Shown here: positions 1 to 10,336 of the stretch, piece after piece
Layout of the letters: every line of letters begins with the position of its first letter
Numbering within the stretch: position 1 is the first letter of the stretch
DNA from: an uncultured Bacteroidales bacterium
Lineage (GTDB): Bacteria > Bacteroidota > Bacteroidia > Bacteroidales > Bacteroidaceae
DNA: 64,000 nucleotides
Direction: 5' to 3'
Assembly (NCBI GenBank): GCA_902799685.1
Contig: CADCBO010000018.1
Location: 1 to 64,000 of the forward strand
Made by a program: the position numbers and the translations under genes
The notes under the pieces: generated by a model
Database searches by the model: none
The model's input: only the letters and a program-made list of their open reading frames with translations
What the model was told of the DNA's origin: nothing

Positions 1-98
1 TGCCACAGCGGCGGGGGTCGAAACCCCCGAGAGCGTCCATCCGCCTGCATACGCAGGAGCTGTACATTTCTTTGGGATTTCAAACATAGGAACTTATC

Positions 99-235
99 GC
101 CCCCTGTGGGGTCGAACGTTCGTCAGACATGCGCCGTTCTTAACGGGATCCTTCGTGGCTCTACGCTTACGCCTCTTCACTGATGCTCCCCAATCTGAAA
201 AACCGGCTACTGCAAAGGGAAAAATCCGCTCGTTG
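99..235. repeat. Dispersed intergenic repeat, copy 1
   Basis: This stretch, just past the 3' end of fmt, matches 52941-53075 over roughly 135 bases. Both copies share GCCCCCT..GGGGTC, then CGTCAGACA-GCGCCGTTCTTAACGGGATCCTTCG, a GGCTACTGCAAA motif and an A-rich tail, in the same order and spacing. Neither copy has a convincing reading frame. Both lie directly downstream of the last gene of a minus-strand operon, so a role in 3'-end formation is possible (inference). The 1-98 stretch before it holds a small G5/C5 hairpin near 13-28 and nothing else I recognise. Confidence 0.75.
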
Positions 236-247
236 GGAAGCTGCAGA

Positions 248-1222
248 TCAGATAAAGGAGCAACCGGATATGGTGCAGCCGCAGAGGAAGGCGGAGATGG
301 GCATGCGTTTCTTGCCGGCTAGCTGAACGTCAAGAAGGCGGAGGGCTCCGTCGGCGGTAGAGACGATCAGGTTTTTGCGGCCATCGCAGGTTATTGTGCC
401 GGGCTTTTGTACGGATGCATCTGCAACGGGTTCTGCTGCGTAGATTTTTAAGTCCTGCTCAGTGCCTTCGGCAGTACGCAGGACAGTCCAGGCTGCAGGA
501 TATGGGGATAGGCCACGGATAAAATCGTTTATGCGGGATGTAGGCTGAGTCCAGTCTATGCGGCAGGTCTCCTTGAAAATCTTTGGGGCGGGACGCAAAG
601 CATCAGCTGGAATATCGGACTGCGGGATGGACTTGACGTTACCGGCAATGATATCATCCAGAGTCTTTACCGTGAGGCTGGCTCCAAGTTCCATCAGCTT
701 GTCATGGAGCGTGCCAACGTTATCGGTGGGCAGGATTGGAATACGCTCCTGACGGATTATATCGCCGGTGTCTATCTCATGCTTGAGGAAGAATGTGGTA
801 ACACCTGTCTCCTTGTCACCGTTTATTATGGCCCAGTTTATGGGGGCTGCACCGCGATACTGCGGTAACAGCGAGGCGTGAAGGTTAAAAGTGCCCAGGC
901 GGGGCATGCTCCATACTATCTCAGGGAGCATACGGAAAGCCACCACTATCTGAAGGTCTGCCTTAAGAGCCTTAAGCTGTTCTATGAACAACGGATCTTT
1001 AAGTCTTTCCGGCTGCAGCACAGGTATGCCCTGCTCCACGGCGTATTTCTTTACAGGGCTGCTCTGCAGCACGCTGCCGTGACGCCCCATAGGTTTATCC
1101 GGCATTGTAACCACACCTACTATATTATACCGGTCATCGACAAGCCGGCGCAGGATGAACTCCGCAAATTCCGGAGTACCCATAAACACTATCCTCAACT
1201 CTTTTTTCTCCATTTCAGGCAT
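248..1222 (-). CDS. fmt: Methionyl-tRNA formyltransferase
   Basis: Transfers a formyl group from 10-formyl-tetrahydrofolate to Met-tRNA(fMet) for translation initiation in the cytoplasm. The protein opens with the N-terminal Rossmann motif RIVFMGTPEF and carries the catalytic signature FNLHASLLPQYRG (Asn113, His115) and the Asp of HEIDTGD (Asp151), followed by a C-terminal OB-like tRNA-binding domain. I chose the ATG at 1222 (324 aa, normal family length); an ATG at 1213 is equally possible. A longer frame to 1384 would run inside clcA and add residues foreign to the family. It starts 38 bases after the clcA stop and is the last gene of the minus-strand run. The C-terminus (..FLCGCTISGCSFI) is Cys-rich and a little unusual. 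Confidence 0.93.
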   Translation of the reverse strand: MPEMEKKELRIVFMGTPEFAEFILRRLVDDRYNIVGVVTMPDKPMGRHGSVLQSSPVKKYAVEQGIPVLQPERLKDPLFIEQLKALKADLQIVVAFRMLPEIVWSMPRLGTFNLHASLLPQYRGAAPINWAIINGDKETGVTTFFLKHEIDTGDIIRQERIPILPTDNVGTLHDKLMELGASLTVKTLDDIIAGNVKSIPQSDIPADALRPAPKIFKETCRIDWTQPTSRINDFIRGLSPYPAAWTVLRTAEGTEQDLKIYAAEPVADASVQKPGTITCDGRKNLIVSTADGALRLLDVQLAGKKRMPISAFLCGCTISGCSFI

Positions 1223-1259
1223 TATATCAAACAGATTGGGGATATCTTCTTTTTTCCTA

Positions 1260-3059
1260 TCACTCCTCAGAAAGTTCAAGTAAGACATTACGGTATGAAT
1301 TAAATATCTTTGACTTGGAAACAAAACCCACATAGCGTCCATCCTCATCCTCAACAGGTAGATTCCACGCGCCGGTCTCATCAAACTTTTTCATTACGGT
1401 ATCCATAGGATCCTTTACCGACAAGCGGGCTGGAGGGAGCTCCATGAGTTTCTGGACATTGAAACGATGATACAGTTCCTGGCGGAACATGATGTTACGT
1501 ATGCTCTCCATATTTACAACACCTACCAGACAGTCCGTATCATCAACCACAGGGAACAGGTTACGCTTGGAACGTGCTATCACGTTTACCAGCTGGCCCA
1601 GATCCATATCAGGGCGGACCTTGAGAAACTCTTTCTCTATAAGGTTGTCCATACTCATGAGCAGAAGGACAGACTGGTCCTTGTGATGGGTCATAAGCTC
1701 TCCCTTCTGTGCCAGACGCATGGAGTATATGGAGTGTGACTGGAACAGCTTTATGGTCAGGTATGACATGACGGAGACCATCATAAGGGGCAGGAACATT
1801 GAGTAGCCGCCGGTAAGTTCAGCTATAAGGAAAACGCCTGTCAGTGGGGCGAACATAACACCGGACATAAGACCGGCCATACCCAACAGGGCAAAGTTCT
1901 GTACCGATATGTCCGCGCCGGGTGAAAGACGGTTCATGAGCGTGCCGAAAATGAATCCGGTAAGACAACCCAGGAACAGGCTGGGTGCAAATATACCGCC
2001 ACATCCTCCGCCTGCATTTGTGGCAGTGGATGCAAACACCTTGAACAGCAGCACGAGCCCCAGATAGAGCAGTATGTTACCACCGTAAAACAGGGAGCCT
2101 TCCATCACCTTATCAGGGTTCTCTCCTGCATTGAGCAGCATTCCTATGGTATCATATCCTTCACCAAAGAGTGACGGGAACAGGAATATGAGCACACTCA
2201 ATATAACGGCTCCTATCACGAACCTGACCCAAGGATTTGCAAACCGCTTGAACCAGGTTTCGAACCAGTGCATGGTCTGTGAGAAATAGAGTGATACAAG
2301 TCCGCAGGCAACTCCTAACAGCAAGGCGTATGGTATGCGTGAAAGGTCAAAACCATGCTCCGACACAAAGTGGAACATGGAATCCGTTCCCGTAAACACG
2401 TATGATATGGTGGCAGCTGTTACCGATGACACCAGCAACGGCAGAAGCGAGCCCATACTGAGGTCAAACATGAGCACCTCCAGCACAAACACAAGACCGG
2501 CTATGGGAGCCTTGAAGATACCGGCAATAGCGCCTGCCGAGCCGCAGCCCACAAGCAACATCAGTGTGCGGTGCTCCATCTTGAACATACGGCCGATATT
2601 GGAGCCGATGGCCGAACCGGTGAGTACTATAGGAGACTCTGCACCCACCGAACCACCCATACCGATGGTTATGGCACTGGCAATGACCGATGAGTACATG
2701 TTATGGGGCTTGATGCGGCCGTTCTTCTTGGAGAGGGCGTACAGTATCTTGGTTACGCCGTGACCTATGTCATCACGCACGATGTAACGGATAAAAAGCC
2801 CTGACACCAGGATACCTATGACAGGATAGACCAGCAGGCTGTAGTTCTCCTGACTGATGAACAGATGCCCTGATATGAAGCCGTGAATGACTGAAATCAG
2901 GTACTTGAGCAACAGCGCGGCAAAGGCGGTAAATATGCCTACGACCAGGCTGAGCAGCAGTATGAACTGACGCTCGCTGATATGATCCTTACGCCACAGG
3001 TTGAATCTGTTTAGCAATGATTCGGTCTGACGTTCTATTTCATCTGTTGTATTATCCAT
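1260..3059 (-). CDS. ClC-family chloride channel/transporter with CBS pair
   Basis: Inner-membrane ClC protein, 599 aa. After a roughly 30-residue cytoplasmic start come about ten hydrophobic segments. The anion-pathway motifs are visible: GGSVGAESP with the gating glutamate at Glu141, GGGCGGIFAPSLF (GxFxP type), and the late segment GVMFAPLTGVFLIAELTGG. Residues ~475-590 form two CBS domains, which bind adenine nucleotides in related proteins. Retention of the gating Glu fits either a channel or a Cl-/H+ antiporter; sequence alone does not settle it. The start codon overlaps the stop of tsaC by one base (TAATG), implying translational coupling. Confidence 0.93.
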   Translation of the reverse strand: MDNTTDEIERQTESLLNRFNLWRKDHISERQFILLLSLVVGIFTAFAALLLKYLISVIHGFISGHLFISQENYSLLVYPVIGILVSGLFIRYIVRDDIGHGVTKILYALSKKNGRIKPHNMYSSVIASAITIGMGGSVGAESPIVLTGSAIGSNIGRMFKMEHRTLMLLVGCGSAGAIAGIFKAPIAGLVFVLEVLMFDLSMGSLLPLLVSSVTAATISYVFTGTDSMFHFVSEHGFDLSRIPYALLLGVACGLVSLYFSQTMHWFETWFKRFANPWVRFVIGAVILSVLIFLFPSLFGEGYDTIGMLLNAGENPDKVMEGSLFYGGNILLYLGLVLLFKVFASTATNAGGGCGGIFAPSLFLGCLTGFIFGTLMNRLSPGADISVQNFALLGMAGLMSGVMFAPLTGVFLIAELTGGYSMFLPLMMVSVMSYLTIKLFQSHSIYSMRLAQKGELMTHHKDQSVLLLMSMDNLIEKEFLKVRPDMDLGQLVNVIARSKRNLFPVVDDTDCLVGVVNMESIRNIMFRQELYHRFNVQKLMELPPARLSVKDPMDTVMKKFDETGAWNLPVEDEDGRYVGFVSKSKIFNSYRNVLLELSEE

Positions 3060-3631
3060 TATTCCCTGATTACTTTTACCAATCCGCCGGAACCAAGCTT
3101 TATTATTCCCGATGCAACAGAACGGGTCTGCTCCCCGCGACGGTATTCAACAATATAATCCACACCTTTCAGTATCTCATCCGATATCTCACTGTAATTG
3201 GCCGGCGACGGTTGTCCGCTTATATTGGCCGATGTGGAGACCACTGCCCCACCCATGCGGCGGCACAGCTCACGCGAGAACTCCTCTTTTGTGACACGGA
3301 TGCCGGCACTGCCATCATCGGCAATGAGTTCCGGTGCCATATGACGGACATTGTCATAGATGATGGTAAGCGGCTTTTCCGAAAGGTCCATAAGGTCATA
3401 AGCCACATCGGGGATATCCGGTACGTAATAGCCCAGTTTGGCATCGGAATCTATGAGCGACAGCATGGACTTGCTGTCACTCCGGCGCTTGAGCTCAAAG
3501 ATGCGGCGTACGGCGGCGCTGTTGGAGGCATCACATCCTATTCCCCAGATTGTATCGGTGGGATAAAGGATTATGCCACCATTACGCATTACCTCTACGG
3601 CCTTCATTACATCTTCAACATACTCCTTCAT
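3059..3631 (-). CDS. tsaC: L-threonylcarbamoyladenylate synthase (TsaC/Sua5/YwlC family)
   Basis: Makes threonylcarbamoyl-AMP from threonine, bicarbonate and ATP for the t6A37 modification of ANN-decoding tRNAs. Family motifs are LYPTDTIWGIGCDA (residues ~21-35), the basic ELKRRSDSKSM segment and the STSANISGQPSP signature. At 190 aa it is the short form, lacking the C-terminal Sua5 domain. It abuts prfC with no spacer (start 3631, prfC stop at 3632) and overlaps clcA by one base, so the three genes are almost certainly co-transcribed and coupled. Confidence 0.93.
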   Translation of the reverse strand: MKEYVEDVMKAVEVMRNGGIILYPTDTIWGIGCDASNSAAVRRIFELKRRSDSKSMLSLIDSDAKLGYYVPDIPDVAYDLMDLSEKPLTIIYDNVRHMAPELIADDGSAGIRVTKEEFSRELCRRMGGAVVSTSANISGQPSPANYSEISDEILKGVDYIVEYRRGEQTRSVASGIIKLGSGGLVKVIRE

Positions 3632-5197
3632 CTAGAACTCACTTGTAAAGTGGAACTTAATGTGCTTGAAGTCTATCTGGGCCATCTGCAGCACATAGCC
3701 GCTGTCGGCCAGGAAGACGTCACGGCCCTCCATATCTGTAGCCATAAACTGATACTTGCGCTTCTTGAACGCCTCCAACTCGGCCTCATCATCACTTTCT
3801 ATCCAGCATGCCTTGTAAAGGCTGGCAGGCTCCCAACGGCACAGAGCGTTATACTCATGCTCCAGACGATACTGGATTACTTCAAACTGAAGTTGACCTA
3901 CGGTACCTATAAGCTTACGGCCGTTGAACTGACTCACGAACATCTGGGCCACGCCCTCACCCATAAGCTGGTCAATACCTTTGGCCAGTTGCTTGGCACG
4001 CATGGGATCGGCGTTCTCAATATATTTGAACATCTCGGGCGAGAAGCTGGGCAGGCCCTTGAAGTGAAGTTTCTCTCCCTGTGTCAAGGTATCACCTATC
4101 TTAAAGTTTCCGGTATCAGGCAGACCGATGATATCGCCCGGCCAGGCCTCTTCGATGGTGCTCTTGCGCTGCGCCATGAACTGGGTGGGCGACGAGAACC
4201 GGAAAGTCTTGTCCAAACGAACATGATAGTACGGCTCGTTACGCTGGAACCGGCCAGAACAGACCTTGCAGAACGCCACAGATGAGCGGTGGTTGGGGTC
4301 GATATTGGCCGTAATCTTGAATATGAACCCTGTAAACTTGCTGTCCTCAGGTTCCACGATACGCTCCAGTGCCTGCGTGGGACGCGGGCTGGGTGCAATC
4401 TGCACAAAGCAGTTGAGCAGTTCCTGCACGCCAAAGTTGTTCAAGGCAGAACCGAAGAATACCGGAGCAAGCTCACCGTCCAGATACTGCTGTCGGTTAA
4501 ATGGCTCATATACCCCGTCTATCAGCTCCAGATCAGAGCGCAGTTTCGCAGCCTCGCGCTCACCGACATGAGATTCCAGGTCAGAACTGTTAATGTCAAC
4601 CTCAACCTTATCGGTAACCTTCTGTTTATCGGGGGTGAAAAGGTCCAGTTTCTGCTCATATATGTTATAGACGCCCTTAAAGCGTGCGCCTTTCTCTATC
4701 GGCCAGCTAAGGGGCCTGACATGAATCTGCAACTCCTCCTCAAGTTCATCAAGCAGGTCAAAGGGGTCATTACCCTCGCGGTCCAGCTTGTTGACGAACA
4801 CTATGACCGGAGTCTTGCGCATTCGGCATACCTCCATAAGACGGCGGGTCTGCAGCTCAACACCCTTGGCGCTGTCAATCACTATGATGACACTGTCAAC
4901 AGCAGTCAGGGTACGGAACGTATCCTCGGCAAAATCCTGGTGACCCGGAGTGTCCAGGATGTTTATCTTATAACCTTCATAATCAAACTCCATGACCGAT
5001 GTGGTGACAGAGATTCCACGCTGTTTCTCTATGTCCATCCAGTCTGATGTGGCGGTCTTGCGTATCTTGTTTGACTTGACCGCTCCGGCCACCTGAATCT
5101 GACCGCCGAACAGCAGGAATTTCTCGGTAAGAGTTGTCTTACCGGCATCGGGATGCGAAACTATCGCAAACGTACGTCTTCTATCTATCTCTTCCAT
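3632..5197 (-). CDS. prfC: Peptide chain release factor 3
   Basis: Translational GTPase that recycles RF1/RF2 from the ribosome. The 521-aa protein has an intact G domain: P-loop [13 protein letters not shown] (~14-26), switch region [18 protein letters not shown] and NKLDRE. Domains II and III follow, ending in a family-typical C-terminus (FHFTSEF). The start [19 protein letters not shown] places the P-loop at the usual distance. It lies two bases after the DUF4924 stop and abuts tsaC. Confidence 0.96.
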   Translation of the reverse strand: MEEIDRRRTFAIVSHPDAGKTTLTEKFLLFGGQIQVAGAVKSNKIRKTATSDWMDIEKQRGISVTTSVMEFDYEGYKINILDTPGHQDFAEDTFRTLTAVDSVIIVIDSAKGVELQTRRLMEVCRMRKTPVIVFVNKLDREGNDPFDLLDELEEELQIHVRPLSWPIEKGARFKGVYNIYEQKLDLFTPDKQKVTDKVEVDINSSDLESHVGEREAAKLRSDLELIDGVYEPFNRQQYLDGELAPVFFGSALNNFGVQELLNCFVQIAPSPRPTQALERIVEPEDSKFTGFIFKITANIDPNHRSSVAFCKVCSGRFQRNEPYYHVRLDKTFRFSSPTQFMAQRKSTIEEAWPGDIIGLPDTGNFKIGDTLTQGEKLHFKGLPSFSPEMFKYIENADPMRAKQLAKGIDQLMGEGVAQMFVSQFNGRKLIGTVGQLQFEVIQYRLEHEYNALCRWEPASLYKACWIESDDEAELEAFKKRKYQFMATDMEGRDVFLADSGYVLQMAQIDFKHIKFHFTSEF

Positions 5198-5199
5198 AA

Positions 5200-5745
5200 C
5201 TATTCTAATACCAATGTGCCTTCCCTGTCCTCACGGTAAAGCAGAGCCAGCTTTCCGATGAAAGCCGATACAGCCTTTACGGCCTGTCCGGTTGCAGCAC
5301 TTACAGGTTTGCCCTGCACTTTCAGCAGCCAAACTCCGTAAAGCAGGTTGAAGCAGTCACGCAACTCCTCATTATCAGTGCTGTGGTTCTTGGCTCGGAA
5401 CTCTACGATAAACGGCAATGCCTTGTAGTACAGGTCCCTGTACTCCTCTTGCTTATGAGAATCCAAAAGACGCTGATGCAGATCCTCAAGCAGGATAAGC
5501 ACGTTTTCATTGATTTGAAGATGCCCCTGAGCGGTCTTTCCCTCAGTGCGCATCATCTCAATCAGGTCTTCATACCACTGACGCCACTCACGGCACTCGT
5601 CATCACTGCGTCCACTGCCTTTGATTACAGCATCATAGAGCCGGTCACTGTCCAGTCCGACAGCACGTATCATATCCTCAACCTGCCACATATAAAGCAG
5701 GTATTCGGCAATATTCTTCTCTCTAAGTTCTTTCTGTACAAACAT
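5200..5745 (-). CDS. DUF4924 family protein
   Basis: A 181-aa soluble, largely helical protein that I recognise as the Bacteroidetes DUF4924 family from its opening ([28 protein letters not shown]) and the [15 protein letters not shown] segment. It has no signal peptide or membrane segment. The function is unknown. The gene follows the LysE-type gene with one intervening base and precedes prfC by two bases, so it belongs to the eight-gene minus-strand operon; the linkage to translation genes is suggestive only. Confidence 0.85.
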   Translation of the reverse strand: MFVQKELREKNIAEYLLYMWQVEDMIRAVGLDSDRLYDAVIKGSGRSDDECREWRQWYEDLIEMMRTEGKTAQGHLQINENVLILLEDLHQRLLDSHKQEEYRDLYYKALPFIVEFRAKNHSTDNEELRDCFNLLYGVWLLKVQGKPVSAATGQAVKAVSAFIGKLALLYREDREGTLVLE

Positions 5746-5746
5746 T

Positions 5747-6397
5747 CTACAACTTAATCAAAATTGATGTACACCACGCCACGGCGGCTACAATCAGTAT
5801 GGTGCCCAACACCCTGTTTATCATCCACAGGCCACGCAAATCAAATCGGTTACGCAGTTTGTTGATCAGAGTTGACAAGGTAAGCCACCAGCAAACATCG
5901 CCCATAAGGACAAACAGATATGTCTGCATCTTTACGGCGGTACTGAGATCATCCACCGGAAGTGAGAAGAATGCAAACAGGCCCATATAGAAAAAGACCA
6001 CAAGAGGATTTACAATGGCCACTCCGAATCCGGTAAGCATTATCTGCCAAAGAGAATCCTTTTTGACCTTAACCTCTTTTGATGCCGCAAGGGGGTTGTT
6101 CCTCACGGTCGTGATGCCGAACACCAGCAATAGGGCGCAACCTACAAGTTTGACCACCAAAGCAATGGTAGGATCCTCCAGATAGCCCAGCACCAAAGAC
6201 AGGCACATCATGGTAACCATGATATATATGGCATCACTAACAGACACTCCAAGGCCGGTAAGAAATCCTTTCCACCGGCCTTTGTTAAGTGTACGCTGAA
6301 TGACAAGCACCCCCGACGGTCCCGTCGGGGCTGCTGCCAGAAATCCTATAGCCATGCCTTTGAGAAATAACTCAAAGACTGATATGTCATTCATCAA
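5747..6397 (-). CDS. LysE/RhtB-family amino-acid exporter
   Basis: A 216-aa inner-membrane protein with about six hydrophobic segments and the LysE signature near the N-terminus (GFLAAAPTGPSGVLVIQRTLNKGRWKG). Family members export basic or neutral amino acids; the substrate cannot be assigned here. The start (ATG at 6397) overlaps the stop of the upstream DUF5723 gene by four bases (ATGA), indicating translational coupling. Confidence 0.88.
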   Translation of the reverse strand: MMNDISVFELFLKGMAIGFLAAAPTGPSGVLVIQRTLNKGRWKGFLTGLGVSVSDAIYIMVTMMCLSLVLGYLEDPTIALVVKLVGCALLLVFGITTVRNNPLAASKEVKVKKDSLWQIMLTGFGVAIVNPLVVFFYMGLFAFFSLPVDDLSTAVKMQTYLFVLMGDVCWWLTLSTLINKLRNRFDLRGLWMINRVLGTILIVAAVAWCTSILIKL

Positions 6398-7788
6398 TCG
6401 TTACGTTTCTCTCCTAATGCCAGGTTGAAACCTAAACTGAAATTCAGGCCAAAATCGTGCAGAGGTATGAATTGTTTGTTAAAATCGGCATCAAGGCGGT
6501 CAACGGCCAGGAAGAAATTAAAGCCGGCCGGATGCAGGTTGATAAGCAATCCCATGGAAGTTCCCATGCTGGATAACGCCAGATTACCGGTTACATCAAA
6601 CCAGCTGCACGGTGACATGCAAATGGACGTACGCGACTCAGCATACGGGTAGAGGCCGGTCTGATACGTGAACAGTTCACCGAATGACAGCCAATCCACA
6701 TAGGGAATTGCATATTCCACGCCCATACGGAAGGTTGCATCAAGACCAATGTCCTCACTCTCCACATCACCGGTGCGATAAAGTTTGATCATCTCCTCAA
6801 AGTCATCACGGACCTTATCAATGACCGCATCGTTGTCATTACCGGTCACATCATAGTCCTTGAAACCGGCAAACTCCACGTACCTGTTCTTGTCGGTTTC
6901 AAAGGTGGTGGTCTTACCCCAGTTCATAAAACCTAAATCCGTGATAGAAGCCGATACCTTAAGGCCATCAACCAGATCCTTGAAATCATACTCCGCTCCC
7001 AAATCAAATGCTACACCGAAACTGGAGGGCATTTCAAATTCATATTTGTCAAACCCGTCAAGAGTATTGTCATCCTTCAGTTTATACTTGGCACCCGGAA
7101 CAGAAGCGCGGAGCATGCCATTGGAACGTACAATCCATTTATCCTCATTCAGTTTGGCATCTATCTCATTGATATTCAGATTGGCATATGCCAGTCCCTG
7201 TAATACCTTGAGTGAACCGCCTATAGTAAGATTGTCACCTATCCTGTGAGAATGTGATGCTGAATACTCAATGTATGATATAGAAGTTACATTTGCGTTT
7301 TCAATGAGATAGTCTCCCTTGGACAAGCCGGCTTTCATGAAACTGAACAGTTCCTTGGGCAATGACACCTTCTCTGTGTTCCTAAGTTTCATATTGAGCA
7401 TAGTGTACCAGTTAGTGGAGCCGAATCCCACACTTAACAGGTCCATATTCACCCCTGCCCTTATCTGAGCGGCATCCGGTAAAGCATCCAGAAAATCCTT
7501 GGCATCGACATCGGAACTCATGAATGTGGTCAACATTTCCGGTTTGGATTTGGATTCATACAGGAAATTAGCCATACCCACATTGCTCTGGGCATCAACC
7601 TGAGTATTGCTCAGGAACGGGATAGCAAAAAACAGACTGCTCTCGGGAGCGAATGCAGGATTCAGTTGGTAACGCTGGTTATAACCCTCAAGGAAATACC
7701 CGGAACTTGAACTCTGCGCGTAAGACATGACCGCAAGAAGCAACATGGCGGCCATAGCCGATAATTTGTAGATATTATGCTTTTTCAT
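6394..7788 (-). CDS. DUF5723-type outer-membrane barrel protein
   Basis: A 464-aa secreted protein with a signal peptide cleaved near MSYAQ. The mature start (YNQRYQLNPAFAPESSLFFAIPFLSN) is the typical opening of the DUF5723 family, beta-barrels distantly like PorV/SprF. Alternating hydrophobic strands run to the C-terminus (LGFNLALGEKRND). No partner is proven, but the gene follows the large lipoprotein gene by 23 bases and overlaps the LysE gene by four, so barrel and lipoprotein are probably made together at the cell surface. Confidence 0.82.
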   Translation of the reverse strand: MKKHNIYKLSAMAAMLLLAVMSYAQSSSSGYFLEGYNQRYQLNPAFAPESSLFFAIPFLSNTQVDAQSNVGMANFLYESKSKPEMLTTFMSSDVDAKDFLDALPDAAQIRAGVNMDLLSVGFGSTNWYTMLNMKLRNTEKVSLPKELFSFMKAGLSKGDYLIENANVTSISYIEYSASHSHRIGDNLTIGGSLKVLQGLAYANLNINEIDAKLNEDKWIVRSNGMLRASVPGAKYKLKDDNTLDGFDKYEFEMPSSFGVAFDLGAEYDFKDLVDGLKVSASITDLGFMNWGKTTTFETDKNRYVEFAGFKDYDVTGNDNDAVIDKVRDDFEEMIKLYRTGDVESEDIGLDATFRMGVEYAIPYVDWLSFGELFTYQTGLYPYAESRTSICMSPCSWFDVTGNLALSSMGTSMGLLINLHPAGFNFFLAVDRLDADFNKQFIPLHDFGLNFSLGFNLALGEKRND

Positions 7789-7811
7789 ATCAGTATTTCT
7801 TGTTGGGTTGT

Positions 7812-10223
7812 TTATTGTTTGTTCTCAGTAAAATCAACGTTTACTCCACCGGGGAATTTCAGGCAGACTTTGTCAAGTTCCAAATACTGTCCTTTCCTGA
7901 GGCTTGTCTTGGAGGCATTGTCGTCAGACTCACATTTGGCGGTGAACTCGATTGACTCAAGTTTGGCCAGAGCGCCTTTTTCAACTTTGGCCTCAAGTTT
8001 TACCTGGAACGAGCTACCTTGGTCATTACCTGCAGCAATCAGGCACTGACCTATGGTTATGCCATTAACGGGCTTGCCATCCTTGTCAAGTGCCTTAGCG
8101 GTAAGCCTGACGCCAAGCGGTATGGTGCTCGTGGCATTTGCATGAAGTTCCATTGTCACGGCATCAATCTTATCGGCAATATCCTTAAGCTCTTTACCAA
8201 GGTTGTCTATCTTATCCGAATATTCAACATAAACGCTTTCAAAGGACATGGGTATTGAAACATCGTAACTGCCTGAAACCGAGAATTCACGGGACAGGTC
8301 AATAAAATGGTTGTCTTCACTCTGGTCAACACTGGCATTAAGGTCAAACAGTATCTTGTCCGGCACCGTTGACATAAGGTCGGACAGATGGCTTATGCGT
8401 ACCAGGATCGTATCCTCCGAAGCCGGGGCCGGTCTTGGATTCTTATGGATTACCAGCACCTTCTTATGTTCCGAAGCCGTTGCGGGACATGCCGGCAGAT
8501 GAATCGGTCCGGCATCAGGTGTTATCCTGGCCGATTTGCTGTTGTCCGAAAATACAGATGAGATGCCAAGGTCAATGGCAACAGGTACCGTCACATTGCT
8601 TACAAGGCTGATGACAATCTGAGGATCGCTCAATACGAAATGGTTTGCAGAATCTTTCAGGAAGCCGGCATCATCGCCCAATGAAACCTTCACCTCCTCC
8701 TGATGCCCTTCAATTTCAGGATTCACCTTTCCGGTTACGGACTTTAGTACAAGCTGACCGGAAACCCTGAAACTGATATCCTTGTCGTTCAGTACATCCA
8801 AGGCACTTTTGTCAATACCGTTTGTTGCAGATACACCTATATTGGCACTGTATGCCACATCATTATTGACCTCTATCGACTTCTTTGTCTGGTCAACAGT
8901 CTTGTTCAATGTCAGTGAACTGACCCTGAGAATGACTTCCTTTCCCTTGACCAGTCCGGGGTATATATCCAGTTTATTGCCGTCTTTCCACTGACCTACG
9001 GCCACATCGCCGGCATAGACATTGCCGTCGCCCTGGTCAAACCCGAATCCCGATGGGAACGTGACCGTAATTGCGCTGTTGGGAGTAAACTCAAACGGAG
9101 CAATGTCGAAATCAGATAAGGAGAAACGGATGAAACTTGCGGATTCATCAAAATCAATCCTGTCAATTCTCAATATATTGTCCAGACCGGTAACCTCGTA
9201 AGATGACGGAATGACTTTCTCCTCAATGTTCAGCTCCTTACCGTTGGTGTCAACCGAAAAGTCGCGCATCTGCAGTTTCTCATTCATCCCGATATTGACA
9301 TAAAGGTCCTTATTTCCAAATTCGGTAGATTTTCCTGAAATGGAAATGTCCAGCTTATATGAGAGCCTATCCTTAAAGTCTATGTTAGTTCCGTAATGGG
9401 AGAAATCAATTTCATCCAAGTAGATTGAAACCGGAAGTTTGTAATCATTTCCTATCCCCGATATTACTGCATCGTTTATATTGATTTTATTACCTGACAC
9501 AAAAACATTCTCGGGCTTGATATAACTGTCCAGTCCCGGATCCTTGGAGATCTTACAGTTACTTGGGAACACTATCTCCAACGAGTTGATTTTAATCTCC
9601 GGACTGTTGCTGATGGAATATATACTGGTCAAATCCACATTCAGTGTCAGTTTCTGTCCGGCATCAGACCCGTCCTGACCGAAATATACCTTATTAAGGC
9701 TTGCCACATCGGCCGGTAGGTCATACTTGACATTAAAATCCACATACCGTATCGGCACAGAGATACTGGTACCCTCCGGAATGTCAAATCCAGGCCAAAC
9801 CATAACCTGAATAGGGTCTGTCACGAAAGAACTGGATAATGAAGGCAGACTGTTGTTGATAGTTGTGAGATCAACGGAAGGAATCTCAAGCTTGGTTTCC
9901 TGAACCTTCTCGGATATCACGATATCAGAGACACTGAAACCGTCCGCCTTGATATTATCAATCTCACCATTCATGGAGAACCCGTACATTCCGTTACCCA
10001 GAGTGACGAGCGAAGAGGCGTCGCCTGTCTTGATGAGGGAATCAATATAGATCTTCTTCAGATTACCGAGCGGGACTGTAGGTCCCTCCCCTTCATTGCC
10101 GATCTGCATATCCAGGCTGATTTTTTTATCCAAATCCAACTCATTGGATGTTGTAATACATGAGCAAAGACAAGATGCGGCTGAAACGACGCATAGCGCC
10201 AAATACCAGTTGTTTTTTCTCAT
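7812..10223 (-). CDS. Large secreted lipoprotein of unknown function
   Basis: An 803-aa protein with a lipoprotein signal peptide; the lipobox LCSC puts the acylated Cys at residue 22. The mature part is rich in beta-strand and Asp/Ser/Asn with little helix, consistent with stacked beta-sandwich domains. One opening motif (ISLDMQIGNEGEGPTVPLGNL) recurs loosely in Bacteroidetes lipoproteins I have seen, but I cannot name a family. It is first in the eight-gene minus-strand operon, directly before a DUF5723 barrel, suggesting a surface lipoprotein/barrel pair (inference). Confidence 0.8.
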   Translation of the reverse strand: MRKNNWYLALCVVSAASCLCSCITTSNELDLDKKISLDMQIGNEGEGPTVPLGNLKKIYIDSLIKTGDASSLVTLGNGMYGFSMNGEIDNIKADGFSVSDIVISEKVQETKLEIPSVDLTTINNSLPSLSSSFVTDPIQVMVWPGFDIPEGTSISVPIRYVDFNVKYDLPADVASLNKVYFGQDGSDAGQKLTLNVDLTSIYSISNSPEIKINSLEIVFPSNCKISKDPGLDSYIKPENVFVSGNKININDAVISGIGNDYKLPVSIYLDEIDFSHYGTNIDFKDRLSYKLDISISGKSTEFGNKDLYVNIGMNEKLQMRDFSVDTNGKELNIEEKVIPSSYEVTGLDNILRIDRIDFDESASFIRFSLSDFDIAPFEFTPNSAITVTFPSGFGFDQGDGNVYAGDVAVGQWKDGNKLDIYPGLVKGKEVILRVSSLTLNKTVDQTKKSIEVNNDVAYSANIGVSATNGIDKSALDVLNDKDISFRVSGQLVLKSVTGKVNPEIEGHQEEVKVSLGDDAGFLKDSANHFVLSDPQIVISLVSNVTVPVAIDLGISSVFSDNSKSARITPDAGPIHLPACPATASEHKKVLVIHKNPRPAPASEDTILVRISHLSDLMSTVPDKILFDLNASVDQSEDNHFIDLSREFSVSGSYDVSIPMSFESVYVEYSDKIDNLGKELKDIADKIDAVTMELHANATSTIPLGVRLTAKALDKDGKPVNGITIGQCLIAAGNDQGSSFQVKLEAKVEKGALAKLESIEFTAKCESDDNASKTSLRKGQYLELDKVCLKFPGGVNVDFTENKQ

Positions 10224-10274
10224 AATCTATAGTTTTTGGTTGTTATCCGGTTTTGTCAACACTTTATAAAGTTG

Positions 10275-10282
10275 CAAATATA
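10275..10282 (-). promoter_or_regulatory. -7 promoter element for the eight-gene minus operon
   Basis: On the minus strand this reads TATATTTG, an exact TAnnTTTG Bacteroidetes -7 element. It is about 52 bases upstream of the ATG at 10223, giving a leader of roughly 45 bases. No clear TTTG -33 box is seen at the normal spacing. Confidence 0.55.
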
Positions 10283-10336
10283 TAAAAAATACATATGCGC
10301 GCGAATACACGCATGAATTTATGGCAAGTAAACAAG

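Noticed and set aside
11..29. tRNA T-arm-like hairpin (GGGGGTCGAAACCCCC)
   Set aside because: No acceptor stem, anticodon arm or CCA fits on either strand; it looks like an ordinary hairpin next to the dispersed repeat.
3017..4285. Long plus-strand open frame opposite tsaC/prfC
   Set aside because: It is a mirror frame of well-supported minus-strand genes with no domain resemblance.
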